A stretch of 64,000 nucleotides of DNA, taken from Brevibacillus panacihumi (GTDB taxonomy: Bacteria > Bacillota > Bacilli > Brevibacillales > Brevibacillaceae). Position numbers and translations under genes: made by a program. The notes under the pieces are model-generated. The model had not been told where the DNA came from and did not search any database. It saw only the letters and a list, made by a program, of their open reading frames with translations. Positions 24,518 to 33,331 of this stretch are shown here, piece by piece. How positions within the stretch are numbered: the first letter of the stretch is position 1; each line of letters starts with the position of its first letter. The DNA lies in assembly GCF_003710985.1 (NCBI RefSeq), contig NZ_RHHT01000007.1, positions 50,072 through 114,071 on the forward strand, in the 5' to 3' direction.

Positions 24518-26538
24518 TCTGTTGTTGTCTGGAAAAAGCGGATTTCCTGCTCCAAATCTTCGACGACATCGGTCAGCCTGGCGGCGTCGCTCAGGAATTG
24601 CTGGGAGTAGCCCAGGCTTTCCTGATTGGAGGCTACAGCCTGCTGCATACCGTCCAACACCTCGACAGCGGAAGCCGACAGTGCATGTACGCGCTCCAGG
24701 ATGAACTGGCTATGCTGTCGGATGGAAGCGGAGAGCTGCTGGATCGCCGCGAACTGAGCGTTGAACGTATCGCTGAGCTCGACCGTTTGTGCAAACGTAT
24801 CGGTTGCCTGACCGAGGGTATGAATCGCCTCCAGGGTGGCTGTATCTGTCGTTTGCATGCAGCGGGAGACGTGTTCCATGCGCTGCTCCCCTTCTGCGAT
24901 CACTTGCTGGATGCGAGAGGTAGCTGACTCGGTCTGCGCGCTGAGCTGCCCGATCTCGTCAGCCACGACGCCAAAACCAAGGCCGGCCTCTCCGGCGCGG
25001 GACGCTTCGATACGAGCGTTCAAGGACAAGAGTTTGGTGCGCTTGGAAATATCCATGATCATACCGGAGATGTCGTGGATGTCATTCATGCTTTCCCTCA
25101 TGGCGGATACCGCTTGCAGCGAAGTGCGCATATCTTCGGAGATCTTCTTCATTTCCGTTTGCAATTGCTCGATGGAATAAGAAGTGCTCGCTGTTTGCTT
25201 GCTTGATTTCTGATTCTGTTCGAGAGCATTTTGAAGCAGGGTAGTGATCCGGTTCATTTCCTGCGAGATGCTGTCCACGTGGCCGTGGATGTCTGCAATC
25301 TGCTGGTGCTGGGCATCCATCTCGTGCGACAGCCGTTCCGTGACGTGCGTGACTCCGCTTTGCACCGCATGGGAGCGTTTGGAGCCGCTTTCGACATGGA
25401 GGGCAATCTGCTTCACATCGGATATGGCGTGCTGGATCTTGCGTATGATCCCGTTTAGTTGTCCGCTCATGCGATTGAAGCCCTCCGCCAACTGCCGAAG
25501 CTCGTCTTGGGTTTTCACATGCATCACCAAGCTGAGATTGCCCTCGCTGAAGGCGGTCATTTTTTGCTGCGCTTCCTTGATGGGCGCGACAATTTTGCGG
25601 ACGTATCCGTACAGCAGCACGGACAAAGCCCCCAAACCGATCAGCGAGATGGCGAGGATGGTCCATTGCAGGCGTTGAACCTCCTGTTCCAGCTCGGCTA
25701 CTCCCTGCAAAACGATGATTCCCCAGCGAAGCCAGGGGTCGTATTGAAAGGCAGCCAGATAGTCTGCCTGGTCGAGATGGACGGTCTGGACACCTGCGTT
25801 GCCTGCCATAACCTCATTCACGACGGGAAGCTGCTCCAAGGATGGGCGAGTCAATGCGTAATTCGCATCGGGATGGGCGACCAGCTTGCCATGTTGATCT
25901 ACAATCATGGCATAACCGGAGCGGCCGATCTGAATGCCGCCGATAAACTCGCTCAGCTTGGGGACGGAAACAAAGGCAACGACAACCCCGGCGGTCTGTC
26001 CGTCATCCTTTTGGAGAGGAAGCGAGACAGCGATCTTGGGAAACTCGGTTTGGGAAAATTGAAAGACATCCGATATGTATGCCGGTTGATCTTGCAAGCG
26101 GAGTGCCTGGCTGTACCAATCTGTCGCCCTCGGATCGTACGCATCGACGGGTGAACCGGGAAACGTAAGGTACTTCCCGTCTGTGGTTGCCAGCTGTATC
26201 TCTGATATCGTCGGGTGTTGCGCCGCCAGATCGGAAAAGATGTCGAATACCTGGCTGTTGGTCACTTTTCCCGTTTCGTAAGCGGATGCAAATGATTGCA
26301 GGGTGGCTACGATCGCCTTCACGCGATGACTCGCCTCCGTCAAGGTGGTGAGCGAGGCCTGCCTCAATTGTTGCCGGGTTTTCTCCTCTAGCATCGCTTC
26401 TGACTGATAGCTGATAAAGAACCCCGCCGTCACCATCATGGCGACGACCATTGCCAAAATTCCGAAGAACAGCCTGGTGAAAATTGTCCGAGAATGAATG
26501 GATAAAATGCGAAAATTCATGAATGATGGGGACATCAT
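24502..26538 (-). CDS. methyl-accepting chemotaxis protein with double-Cache sensor
   Basis: A 678-residue membrane receptor. An N-terminal helix (about residues 20-42) is followed by a large outside domain of dCache type (to ~310), a second helix near 315-337, a HAMP domain (~340-390) and a long coiled signalling domain with the hairpin tip [20 protein letters not shown] near residue 530. It would pass ligand binding to CheA and the flagellar motor. The start is ATG 26538 behind AAAAAGGGAGAG; the longer frame to 26646 has no site. It is inserted between two pstB genes on the other strand and shares a 212-bp gap with pstB2. The ligand is unknown; phosphate or amino acids are guesses. Confidence 0.92.
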   Translation of the reverse strand: MMSPSFMNFRILSIHSRTIFTRLFFGILAMVVAMMVTAGFFISYQSEAMLEEKTRQQLRQASLTTLTEASHRVKAIVATLQSFASAYETGKVTNSQVFDIFSDLAAQHPTISEIQLATTDGKYLTFPGSPVDAYDPRATDWYSQALRLQDQPAYISDVFQFSQTEFPKIAVSLPLQKDDGQTAGVVVAFVSVPKLSEFIGGIQIGRSGYAMIVDQHGKLVAHPDANYALTRPSLEQLPVVNEVMAGNAGVQTVHLDQADYLAAFQYDPWLRWGIIVLQGVAELEQEVQRLQWTILAISLIGLGALSVLLYGYVRKIVAPIKEAQQKMTAFSEGNLSLVMHVKTQDELRQLAEGFNRMSGQLNGIIRKIQHAISDVKQIALHVESGSKRSHAVQSGVTHVTERLSHEMDAQHQQIADIHGHVDSISQEMNRITTLLQNALEQNQKSSKQTASTSYSIEQLQTEMKKISEDMRTSLQAVSAMRESMNDIHDISGMIMDISKRTKLLSLNARIEASRAGEAGLGFGVVADEIGQLSAQTESATSRIQQVIAEGEQRMEHVSRCMQTTDTATLEAIHTLGQATDTFAQTVELSDTFNAQFAAIQQLSASIRQHSQFILERVHALSASAVEVLDGMQQAVASNQESLGYSQQFLSDAARLTDVVEDLEQEIRFFQTTTEKPSA

Positions 26539-26620
26539 CAGCTCTCCCTTTTTCGTGGCAACGTTCTCAGCCCTAATTGTAGGAGCAGCTTTGGGGATCG
26601 TCGATAGATCAGGAAAAAAC

Positions 26621-26659
26621 TTTACCTGATCTTTACCTTCCTTCAAAAATTAATGAAAA
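26621..26659 (+). promoter_or_regulatory. PhoP-box-like direct repeats before the second pstB
   Basis: TTTACC at 26621 and 26632, then TCAAAA at 26643 and TGAAAA at 26654, have an exact 11-bp period. The first two match five of six bases of the PhoP half-site. This suggests that the split second pstB is still in the phosphate regulon. Confidence 0.5.
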
Positions 26660-26750
26660 CTTCATCATATCTATACGGAAACACCATATTTCATCGGTAT
26701 AGTGAGAAAGCGAGAATAAAACTGTGCAACAATGAAGGAGCGAGAACCGT

Positions 26751-27503
26751 ATGCGTGTCATTTCGGTGCGAGAGCTGAATCTCTTTTACGGTAAGCAACA
26801 GGCTCTCCATGACATCAACCTGGATGTCGACTCCCATGCCATCACTGCCTTGATCGGTCCGTCTGGATGTGGGAAATCAACATTTTTACGGACTTTGAAT
26901 CGAATGAACGACTCGATTGCCCATACAAAAATTACCGGCTCGGTAAAAGTTTTTGACGAGGACATCTACAGTCCGCAAGTGGATGTAGAAGGCCTGCGCA
27001 AAAGGATCGGAATGGTGTTTCAGCATCCGAATCCGTTTCCCAAGAGCATTTATGACAATATCACCTACGGCCCCAAGCTGCATGGCATGACTGATCGCGA
27101 CAAGCTGGACGAGATCGTGGAGAACAGCCTGAAGGCAGCAGCGCTTTGGGAGGAAGTGAAGGATGTTCTGAAAAAGCCGGCGACAGGCCTTTCCGGCGGA
27201 CAGCAGCAGCGGCTTTGCATTGCTCGCGCCTTGGCAGTCCAGCCGCAAATCCTCCTCATGGACGAGCCGACATCCGCACTCGACCCGATCTCTACTGCGA
27301 AAATCGAGGAGCTGCTTGAGACCTTGAAAGCTACGTATACGATCGTGATCGTCACGCACAATATGCAGCAAGCAGCCCGCATCTCGGATAAGACGGCGTT
27401 TTTCCTCAATGGCGTGCTGGTTGAGGTAGATGAGACGTCGACCATTTTTCAAAATCCTGCGGACAAGCGAACCGAAGACTATATTACTGGACGTTTTGGA
27501 TAA
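26751..27503 (+). CDS. pstB: phosphate ABC transporter ATP-binding protein, second copy
   Basis: A 250-residue PstB paralogue: Walker [10 protein letters not shown], canonical [14 protein letters not shown], signature LSGGQQQR, Walker [12 protein letters not shown] and a VTHNMQQA switch His. B. subtilis also has two pstB genes, but next to each other; here a chemotaxis receptor lies between them. GAAGGAG precedes the ATG. It has its own upstream PhoP-like repeats and a terminator, so it is transcribed alone. It presumably works with the same PstCA channel. Confidence 0.93.
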   Translation: MRVISVRELNLFYGKQQALHDINLDVDSHAITALIGPSGCGKSTFLRTLNRMNDSIAHTKITGSVKVFDEDIYSPQVDVEGLRKRIGMVFQHPNPFPKSIYDNITYGPKLHGMTDRDKLDEIVENSLKAAALWEEVKDVLKKPATGLSGGQQQRLCIARALAVQPQILLMDEPTSALDPISTAKIEELLETLKATYTIVIVTHNMQQAARISDKTAFFLNGVLVEVDETSTIFQNPADKRTEDYITGRFG

Positions 27504-27556
27504 ATCCAAAGAGGGGGCTATACAAAAAGACCCTAAAAAAGCAAAGTGTTATAACC

Positions 27557-27595
27557 AAGCCGCTCGGTCTGTAAAAGGATCGGGCGGCTTCTTTG
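27557..27595 (+). terminator. terminator of the second pstB
   Basis: AAGCCGCTCGGTC pairs with GATCGGGCGGCTT with a G-U and one mismatch, then CTTTG. The T-tract is short. Confidence 0.65.
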
Positions 27596-27689
27596 CAGTT
27601 GAAGGATCATTCTTCCTTTTTATGCAAGTATAGGACTCCCGGCACGCGGAGAAAATAGGCGCATCGCACCATAAAAGGAGGATGTTTCC

Positions 27690-28082
27690 ATGTGGCATGG
27701 CTGGCCGATTGAACGCGTGCTGATCCTGTTTGCAGGGCTTGCTTTTGTCTTGCTTGCTGTTCAGGTCACCTTATTTCATTCCAGACAAAATTTTCGGCAC
27801 TGGGCGATGTGGATTCCCGTCATAGAGCTGCCTTTGTTTGCGGTTACGGCGATTGTTTTGTCTTTTTATAACGCAGGATGGCTGCGCTGGGTATTTACCG
27901 TATGGATGGTGTTGGGGTTGTTTGGGGGCGTATACGGCGCTTATCTCCATACGGCTGGCATCGGACAGCGTGTAGGCGGGTATGGGGAGAGCCAGAATTT
28001 TCTCGTCGGTCCCCCGATTATCCTTCCGTTGTTCATGACGGCACTCTCGGGGCTGGGGCTTATCGCCCTGTTTTGGGGGTGA
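27690..28082 (+). CDS. small membrane protein at the head of a GMC dehydrogenase cluster
   Basis: I do not recognise a family. A 130-residue protein with four likely membrane helices (about 10-28, 40-60, 68-88, 108-128) and a conserved-looking loop HTAGIGQRVGGYGESQNFLVGPP between the last two. AAAGGAGGAT precedes the ATG. The next gene starts six bp after its stop, so it is part of the dehydrogenase operon. Gluconate-dehydrogenase-type enzymes usually need a membrane partner to take electrons; this protein may be the anchor or a quinone-side partner, but it has no CxxCH haem motif. Confidence 0.75.
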   Translation: MWHGWPIERVLILFAGLAFVLLAVQVTLFHSRQNFRHWAMWIPVIELPLFAVTAIVLSFYNAGWLRWVFTVWMVLGLFGGVYGAYLHTAGIGQRVGGYGESQNFLVGPPIILPLFMTALSGLGLIALFWG

Positions 28083-28088
28083 CAGGAC

Positions 28089-28688
28089 ATGAGCAAACAC
28101 AGCCGCTATCCCGGTTACGATGTATGGGAGGAGCATCCGCATTGGGATGACCACACGAAAAAGATCGTAGGTTCCCGGCGGACACCACAGGTATCGTATT
28201 CGTTTTTCTCCCAGGGCGAAGCGTTGCTGATGCAGACCGTTGTCAGTGTTTTGGTGAACGACCATCGCCTGGAGGTGCTCACCTATGTGACTCAGCATCT
28301 GGATGAATCATTGGCTAGCCCGATCGGGGAGGCGCAGCGCAAGGTAGGTGTGCTTCCGAAAAAGCAATTGTACAGGAAGGGCTTGGCCGGGGTGGATGCG
28401 GAGAGCCATGCCCGGTATGGAGTCGATTACGTCGTCTTGAAAAAAGAGGAGCAGCAGGCAGTGCTGCAGGCACTCGCAGAGGGGGAGACGAAAGCGGCAG
28501 ATGCCTGGTCTGAGGTGGATTCCGTTACCTTTTTCAAGCGTGTCCTACGCGAAGCTGTCGATGCTTATTACTCCCATCCCTTGGTTTGGTCGGATATTGG
28601 ATATGGCGGTCCTGCCTATCCGCGCGGGTACGTGCGCGTGGAAAAAGGACTGACGGATCCCTGGGAGGCGAAAGCGAGTGAAACATGA
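28089..28688 (+). CDS. gluconate 2-dehydrogenase subunit 3 family protein
   Basis: A 199-residue protein resembling the small subunit of membrane-bound gluconate 2-dehydrogenases: the segment FFSQGEALLMQTVVSVLVNDHR near residue 40 and a C-terminal DAYYSHPLVWSDIGYGGPAYPRGY. I see no twin-arginine signal at the N-terminus, unlike many relatives. It should bind the GMC flavoprotein encoded next, with which it overlaps by 11 bases. GGGTGACAGG lies before the ATG. Confidence 0.8.
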   Translation: MSKHSRYPGYDVWEEHPHWDDHTKKIVGSRRTPQVSYSFFSQGEALLMQTVVSVLVNDHRLEVLTYVTQHLDESLASPIGEAQRKVGVLPKKQLYRKGLAGVDAESHARYGVDYVVLKKEEQQAVLQALAEGETKAADAWSEVDSVTFFKRVLREAVDAYYSHPLVWSDIGYGGPAYPRGYVRVEKGLTDPWEAKASET

Positions 28689-30315
28689 AGGCGGAGTAAC
28701 CCATCACAGTGTTCATTATGCAGGGCATCGTTCCAATGACATGAATCAGCGAAAGTACGCAGACGAGGTGGATGTATGCATCGTCGGCGCCGGTGCGGCA
28801 GGGGGCGTGCTTGCGTATGACTTGGCGAAAGCAGGCCTGAAGGTCGTCGTAATCGAGGCGGGGCCATTCTGGGACCCGCAGCATGACTTTGCCAGCGATG
28901 AGTTGTCCATGCGCAAGCTGGGCTGGCAAGAGACCCGTCTGGTAGATGGGCAGGATCCCTTGCGATTGGGTCACAATAACTCGGGGCGAGGCGTGGGAGG
29001 AGGCACCGTTCACTTCACCGGCGTTTTCCTGCGTTTTCACGAGAGTGACTTTATGACCCGGACGCTGGATGGCGTCGGGGAGGATTGGCCGATCCGCTAT
29101 CAGGATTTGGCTCCCTATTATGACCGGATTGAGCGGGAAATTGCCGTCTCCGGCCCGGACCACTTTCCTTGGGGGGCTTTTCATGGCCCGTACCCGTACC
29201 CAGTACGGGAGCCGATCAGCGCAAATGCCCAGCTGTTTCGCGAAGCATGCGCTAAATTGGGAATGGAGAGCGTCGTCGCTCCCTTGGCAATCCTGTCCGG
29301 ACCTTTTGACGGTCGTCCGCCCTGCATCAACCGCGGCTTCTGCAACCAGGGTTGCATGCCCAACGCCAAATACAGCGGGCTGATCCATCACATCCCGAAA
29401 GCGATCCAGGAAGGTGCCGAGGTGCTCTCTGACTGCATGGTCACCGAGATTTTGTCCGAAGGCAACAGGGTGACCGGGGTCGTTTTTTCACACGATGGAC
29501 AGACATATCGGCAGCGCGCACGCGTCGTAATTCTCGCAGGATTTGTCGTGGAAACGCCGCGATTGCTCCTCCATTCCGCTACCCCGCATTTTCCCGATGG
29601 TCTTGCCAACTCCAGCGGTTGGGTAGGGAAGGCGATCATGCCTCACTCCAGCCATGATGTCTATGGAAGATTGCCGGAAGAGGTTCGTTTGTACAAAGGC
29701 ACCCCGGTGCTTTCTTTGTCTCAGCATTTTTATGAGACGGACCCGGACCGCGGCTTTGCCAGAGGATATACGCTGATTGCACACGGATCACGGCCAGTGG
29801 CGATGGCAGGCGCGATTGCAGCCGATCGGGAAGACGGATCCTTTTTGTGGGGGCAAAAGCTCCGCGAGACGATGCTGGATTACAACCTGTATGCGCGGAT
29901 CACCCTGGTCGGAGAGGTTTTGCCCCATCCGGACAACGCGGTGACACTGAGCGGATTGAAGGATGAATACGGTATGCCTGTGCCCAAAGTGACCTTCAGC
30001 TACCAGGAGAATGACAAAAAATTGTACAAGCATGCCATCGGACAAATGAATCGGCTGATCGAGGCGATGGGAGGAGTTCCGGAGCATGTCGTGTCGGACA
30101 CGGCTCACCTGATGGGGGGCTGTCGCATGGGATCGGATCCGCAGACCTCTGTCGTGAACGAGTACGGACAGTCGCATGATATACCAAATCTTTTCATTGC
30201 AGGAGCTTCCACGTTCGTCACTTCCGGCGGTGCAAACCCGACAAATACAGTAATGGCGCTGGCTGCGCGCACTGCCGACAAGCTGATTGAGGCGATGAAG
30301 CGAAGGGATGTATGA
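28678..30315 (+). CDS. GMC family flavin-dependent oxidoreductase (gluconate-dehydrogenase-like)
   Basis: A 545-residue FAD enzyme. The dinucleotide motif GAGAAGG lies near residue 36 (VCIVGAGAAGGVLAYDLAKAG), a GMC signature GRGVGGGTVHFTG near 105, and the C-terminal GMC_oxred_C domain has HLMGGCRMG and FIAGASTFVTSGGANPTNT. The family oxidises sugars, polyols or alcohols and passes electrons to the respiratory chain. The start is GTG 28678 behind GGGAGGCG, inside the end of the subunit 3 gene. The operon has no cytochrome c subunit, so the electron acceptor is unclear. Confidence 0.9.
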   Translation: MKHEGGVTHHSVHYAGHRSNDMNQRKYADEVDVCIVGAGAAGGVLAYDLAKAGLKVVVIEAGPFWDPQHDFASDELSMRKLGWQETRLVDGQDPLRLGHNNSGRGVGGGTVHFTGVFLRFHESDFMTRTLDGVGEDWPIRYQDLAPYYDRIEREIAVSGPDHFPWGAFHGPYPYPVREPISANAQLFREACAKLGMESVVAPLAILSGPFDGRPPCINRGFCNQGCMPNAKYSGLIHHIPKAIQEGAEVLSDCMVTEILSEGNRVTGVVFSHDGQTYRQRARVVILAGFVVETPRLLLHSATPHFPDGLANSSGWVGKAIMPHSSHDVYGRLPEEVRLYKGTPVLSLSQHFYETDPDRGFARGYTLIAHGSRPVAMAGAIAADREDGSFLWGQKLRETMLDYNLYARITLVGEVLPHPDNAVTLSGLKDEYGMPVPKVTFSYQENDKKLYKHAIGQMNRLIEAMGGVPEHVVSDTAHLMGGCRMGSDPQTSVVNEYGQSHDIPNLFIAGASTFVTSGGANPTNTVMALAARTADKLIEAMKRRDV

Positions 30316-30417
30316 CTTGCAAAAAGGAAGTTTTCGTGAACCCATCTTCCCCAACTTATATGGCGTATAGTATACTGATGTTCAGAATTATGTTACGCGA
30401 GGCAAAGGTGGGTTCAT

Positions 30418-30753
30418 ATGGAAACGGATTTCATGCAGGTATTGCTTTTGGCGGAGATATACAAGCTGCTTGGCGACAAGACTCGCTTGACGATCATGGC
30501 TCTCTTGCAAGTACAGTCACTCTGTGTCCGTGATCTTGTGGAGATTCTGCAGACGTCCCAGCCATCTGTCTCCCAGCACCTGGCTAAGTTAAAGACACAT
30601 GGATTGGTAAAGGAACGGCGGAAAGGACCTTGGGTGTACTACTCCGTCAACTCCGAGTGCTCTCCTCAAGTAAAACAAATTTTATCGAATTTGCCCGATA
30701 TGTCGACGGTCGTCAAACCAAACTCAGCCGAAAGGGCTCCGTCTTTCGGCTGA
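30418..30753 (+). CDS. ArsR family winged-helix regulator
   Basis: A 111-residue DNA-binding repressor with the helix-turn-helix at about residues 38-62 (VRDLVEILQTSQPSVSQHLAKLKTHGLVKERRKG). The metal-binding ELCVCD motif of the family appears as SLCVRD with one Cys (Cys36), so metal sensing is possible but not assured. AAAGGTGGG precedes the ATG; a TATACT lies at 30371-30376. It stands alone, convergent with a glutaredoxin. The stop codon lies inside a perfect 13-bp hairpin. Confidence 0.88.
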   Translation: METDFMQVLLLAEIYKLLGDKTRLTIMALLQVQSLCVRDLVEILQTSQPSVSQHLAKLKTHGLVKERRKGPWVYYSVNSECSPQVKQILSNLPDMSTVVKPNSAERAPSFG

Positions 30754-30755
30754 GT
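30722..30755 (+). terminator. 13-bp perfect hairpin spanning the arsR stop codon
   Basis: ACTCAGCCGAAAG (30722) pairs with CTTTCGGCTGAGT (30743). No T-run follows directly; a second hairpin with a T-run comes five bases later, so the pair may act together. Confidence 0.65.
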
Positions 30756-30759
30756 CAGG

Positions 30760-30790
30760 AGCGTTGGATTACAGATCCAGCGCTTTTTTT
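30760..30790. terminator. terminator between convergent arsR and glutaredoxin genes
   Basis: AGCG-t-TGGAT pairs with ATCCA-g-CGCT, followed by seven T on the plus strand. The last codons of the glutaredoxin gene on the minus strand lie within it. Confidence 0.75.
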
Positions 30791-31017
30791 ATTTGTTCTT
30801 TGTCAAAGCCGTGGATGACGATTTGTTCGCCATCTTCTTTTTCGATCAGGGTTACCGGCGTCATGCTTGCTCCGATGTTGATCGCCTCTTGGAAGTAGCT
30901 TTCGTTCTTGCGGATGTCTCGGTCTTCAAACGGGATGTTCTGCTGGGTCAACCACATTTTTTCCTCTTGGCAAGGACCGCAGGTGGTTTGCGTGTAGACA
31001 ATGACTTTCGTGGACAT
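30769..31017 (-). CDS. glutaredoxin family protein (CGPC active site)
   Basis: An 82-residue thioredoxin-fold protein with TTCGPCQEEK (Cys13 and Cys16), the cis-Pro loop MTPVTLI and a short C-terminal helix. CGPC is the thioredoxin-type active site, and the size and NrdH-like layout suggest reduction by a thioredoxin or bacilliredoxin system. AAAGGAG precedes the ATG at 31017. The gene is single and convergent with arsR. Confidence 0.88.
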   Translation of the reverse strand: MSTKVIVYTQTTCGPCQEEKMWLTQQNIPFEDRDIRKNESYFQEAINIGASMTPVTLIEKEDGEQIVIHGFDKEQIKKALDL

Positions 31018-31152
31018 GTTTATTCTCCTTTCAGATGTCAGCCATCAGAGGTATTGTATTCGGTCTTTTCCCGTAAAATCCTCTGGTATTCCCACATTAG
31101 GATGCCCCCTGCACTAACTCTCCCTTCGTGAAGTCGGTCCCAATAAATGGCG

Positions 31153-31182
31153 GCATACGAAGCTCGGCGCAAGTGCAAATTA
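31153..31182 (+). promoter_or_regulatory. sigma-G-like promoter of sspE
   Basis: GCATA (31153-31157) and CAAATTA (31176-31182) with an 18-bp gap resemble the forespore sigma-G promoter pattern, as expected for a gamma-type spore protein gene. Confidence 0.4.
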
Positions 31183-31215
31183 TATGCAGTGACGTCGAGG
31201 AGGTGAATCGAGACA

Positions 31216-31383
31216 ATGGCTAAGCAAAACAAACAAGCGATCAAACAGGCTGCTGCGCAGCAACAAGCTCAGAACGCTGCTGCTACTGAATTTGCAAGTG
31301 AAACCAATGTGTCGGAAGTTCGTCGTCAAAACCAGCAATCTGCTGCGAAGTCTGCACAACAATCCGGACAGCCTACTGAATAG
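31216..31383 (+). CDS. sspE: gamma-type small acid-soluble spore protein
   Basis: A 55-residue gene, easily missed because of its size. The protein is rich in Gln, Ala and Asn and contains the repeat core TEFASETNVSEVRRQNQQS, diagnostic of gamma-type SASP. These proteins do not coat DNA; they are an amino-acid store degraded by the GPR protease during germination, and the TEFASETN core is the known cleavage region. B. subtilis SspE has two copies of the core, here only one, so this is a short form. GAGGAGGTG precedes the ATG and a strong terminator follows. It proves that the host makes endospores. Confidence 0.92.
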   Translation: MAKQNKQAIKQAAAQQQAQNAAATEFASETNVSEVRRQNQQSAAKSAQQSGQPTE

Positions 31384-31396
31384 TGATGGAAGTGAC

Positions 31397-31423
31397 AAGC
31401 CCCCGTCTTTGCGGGGGTTTTTT
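31397..31423 (+). terminator. terminator of sspE
   Basis: CCCCCG (31400) pairs with CGGGGG (31412), followed by TTTTTT. Confidence 0.9.
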
Positions 31424-31496
31424 ATGTTTCGCTTGTCAATGCTGAATGAGGATGATACGTTGACAGCATAGCTGGAGAGACAGGAGCGTTGCAATC

Positions 31497-31883
31497 ATGA
31501 TCGTGGGAATCGGACTGGATTTGGTCGAAATCGAGCGGATCGCCAAATGGCTTGAGCGGCAGCCCCATGCAGTTGACCGTTTTTTGACTGAGAAAGAGAA
31601 AGACCTGTATGCGAGCAAATCCTTGCATCGGCAAGCGGAGTTCGCAGCGGGCCGTTTTGCTGCCAAAGAAGCGGGAGCGAAAGCCTTGGGGACAGGGATC
31701 GGTGCGACGGTAGGCTTTTTGGATATGGAGGTTTTGCCGGACAAGCTGGGAAAACCAGAGCTCCATATCTCAGCAGGTGTGTTTGAAAAGCTTGGGCTGG
31801 ATCATAGCCGCATCCGTGTACATATCAGCATTTCCCATAGCCAGACATATGCGATGGCACAGGTAATTGTAGAAAGTCAGTAA
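31497..31883 (+). CDS. acpS: holo-[acyl-carrier-protein] synthase
   Basis: A 128-residue enzyme that moves 4'-phosphopantetheine from CoA to the serine of acyl carrier protein, required for fatty acid synthesis. The magnesium ligands Asp8 ([12 protein letters not shown]) and Glu58 ([18 protein letters not shown]) are present. AGGAG precedes the ATG. The order acpS, LolA-like lipoprotein, alr, ndoAI, ndoA matches B. subtilis, with a repeat-protein gene and a small membrane protein gene added here. The 238-bp gap after it holds only a doubtful 35-codon frame (31908-32015). Confidence 0.95.
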   Translation: MIVGIGLDLVEIERIAKWLERQPHAVDRFLTEKEKDLYASKSLHRQAEFAAGRFAAKEAGAKALGTGIGATVGFLDMEVLPDKLGKPELHISAGVFEKLGLDHSRIRVHISISHSQTYAMAQVIVESQ

Positions 31884-32121
31884 ACTTGTCTGCATAACGG
31901 GACGAGGATGGACATAGATTTATATCGCGTAGATCAGGAGGGACTACCTGCTCTGGTGACAGAGAAAGTCTTTTGCCGATTGATGCGATATCGCGTCCGC
32001 CAAGGCCGGATATAAACAGACACGATGTTCGCCTTCGTCGAGAAAGGACTGACAGATTTCCCAGGAAATAGACAGGGGTGCCCTTCTTTGTCGAAAAATT
32101 TGACAAGGAGGAATTCATTCA

Positions 32122-33162
32122 ATGAAACGAGCAGCTTTTCCACTGGTGTTATTGATGATCTTCACTCTGCTGCTCGGCGGCTGCTTTGGTCAAAAGACAC
32201 CAGAAGATGTGGTGGGTGACTTGAGTGGTACGCTGGACAAGATGGAAGGCTACAAGTCACAAGCGGTATTGACCATGGAAACCGGTACCACCCCGATGGA
32301 GTATGATGTACAGGTTTGGTACGAAAAACCGACCAATTATCGAGTGGCCCTCACTTCCAAGCAGCGCGGCATTACCCAGATCATCCTGCGAAATGACGAA
32401 GGAGTTTTCGTCCTCACGCCACATCTGAAAAAAAGCTTCCGATTCCAGAGCGGCTGGCCGGAAAACAATGGCCCACTTTATCTGTATGAGACCTTGGCCC
32501 GCAGCATCATAGATGATTCGGAGCGTCAAATGAAGATGGATGACAAGCAGTATGTATTTGAAGTAAAGGCAAATTACAGCGGCAATCGATCGCTGACCAA
32601 GCAAAAAATCTGGTTGACAGAAGATTTCAAACCGACACAAGCGGAAATCATGGATTCCAGCATGAACCCGCTGGTGAAGATTAATTTTACAGAGTTCGTC
32701 TTCAATCCGACGTTTGAAAAGAACGCATTCGACAAAGACCACAACATGAACACGACCTCCTTGCCGTCCGTTCCTACGATGGGCAAGGCTACAGGCGAAG
32801 GAGTGCAGGAACAGCCTTCCAGCCAATTCGGCGTAATTGTTCCGACTTATATGCCAGAAGGCGTACAGCAAGGCGACATCGAGCCGGTGACGCGCGATGG
32901 GGAACGCGTGGTCGTCCTGAAATACAAGGGAGCCTACAACTACAATTTGCACGAATCCCGTCCGACTGCTGCCAGTGTTTCCTATGAGCAGGGCATGCCG
33001 GTGAACCTCGGCTTTACCATTGGCGTCTTGGCCCAGACAGGCGAAAATCAAAGACAACTGACCTGGGAACTGGATGGGGTGGAGTTTACGCTGACTGGAG
33101 ACCTGCCGGAGGAAGAAATGGTGAATGTGGCACAATCCACCTATGGAGTAGGCGGAAAATAA
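32122..33162 (+). CDS. LolA-like outer-leaflet lipoprotein, YdcC orthologue
   Basis: A 346-residue lipoprotein (lipobox LLGGC, Cys21) with a LolA/LolB-type half-barrel in its first 200 residues (YKSQAVLTMETGTTPMEYDVQVWYEKPTNYRV split by strands) and a second domain to the end. It occupies the same position as B. subtilis ydcC, between acpS and alr, a mother-cell sporulation gene of unknown job. AAGGAGGAATT precedes the ATG. It is followed by a terminator. Confidence 0.85.
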   Translation: MKRAAFPLVLLMIFTLLLGGCFGQKTPEDVVGDLSGTLDKMEGYKSQAVLTMETGTTPMEYDVQVWYEKPTNYRVALTSKQRGITQIILRNDEGVFVLTPHLKKSFRFQSGWPENNGPLYLYETLARSIIDDSERQMKMDDKQYVFEVKANYSGNRSLTKQKIWLTEDFKPTQAEIMDSSMNPLVKINFTEFVFNPTFEKNAFDKDHNMNTTSLPSVPTMGKATGEGVQEQPSSQFGVIVPTYMPEGVQQGDIEPVTRDGERVVVLKYKGAYNYNLHESRPTAASVSYEQGMPVNLGFTIGVLAQTGENQRQLTWELDGVEFTLTGDLPEEEMVNVAQSTYGVGGK

Positions 33163-33171
33163 TGAGGGAGA

Positions 33172-33200
33172 GGGGACGGTCCAGCGCCGTCCTTTTTCGT
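33172..33200 (+). terminator. terminator after the LolA-like lipoprotein
   Basis: GGACGG (33174) pairs with CCGTCC (33187), followed by TTTTT. Confidence 0.8.
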
Positions 33201-33331
33201 TTTTCCCACAACGGTTCCGTATGATTCCCTCCAGATTTCCATCTTTCTCAAACGTGAATCTAAGAATCGTCCACTACACTAAGACTTGTACCGAAGAGGT
33301 GCGAGACTGGAATGGAAAGGATGATGGCAAC

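Noticed and set aside
31908..32015. 35-codon frame between acpS and the LolA-like lipoprotein
   Set aside because: The ATG directly abuts the only purine stretch (no spacing), and the peptide resembles nothing known. Left as non-coding.
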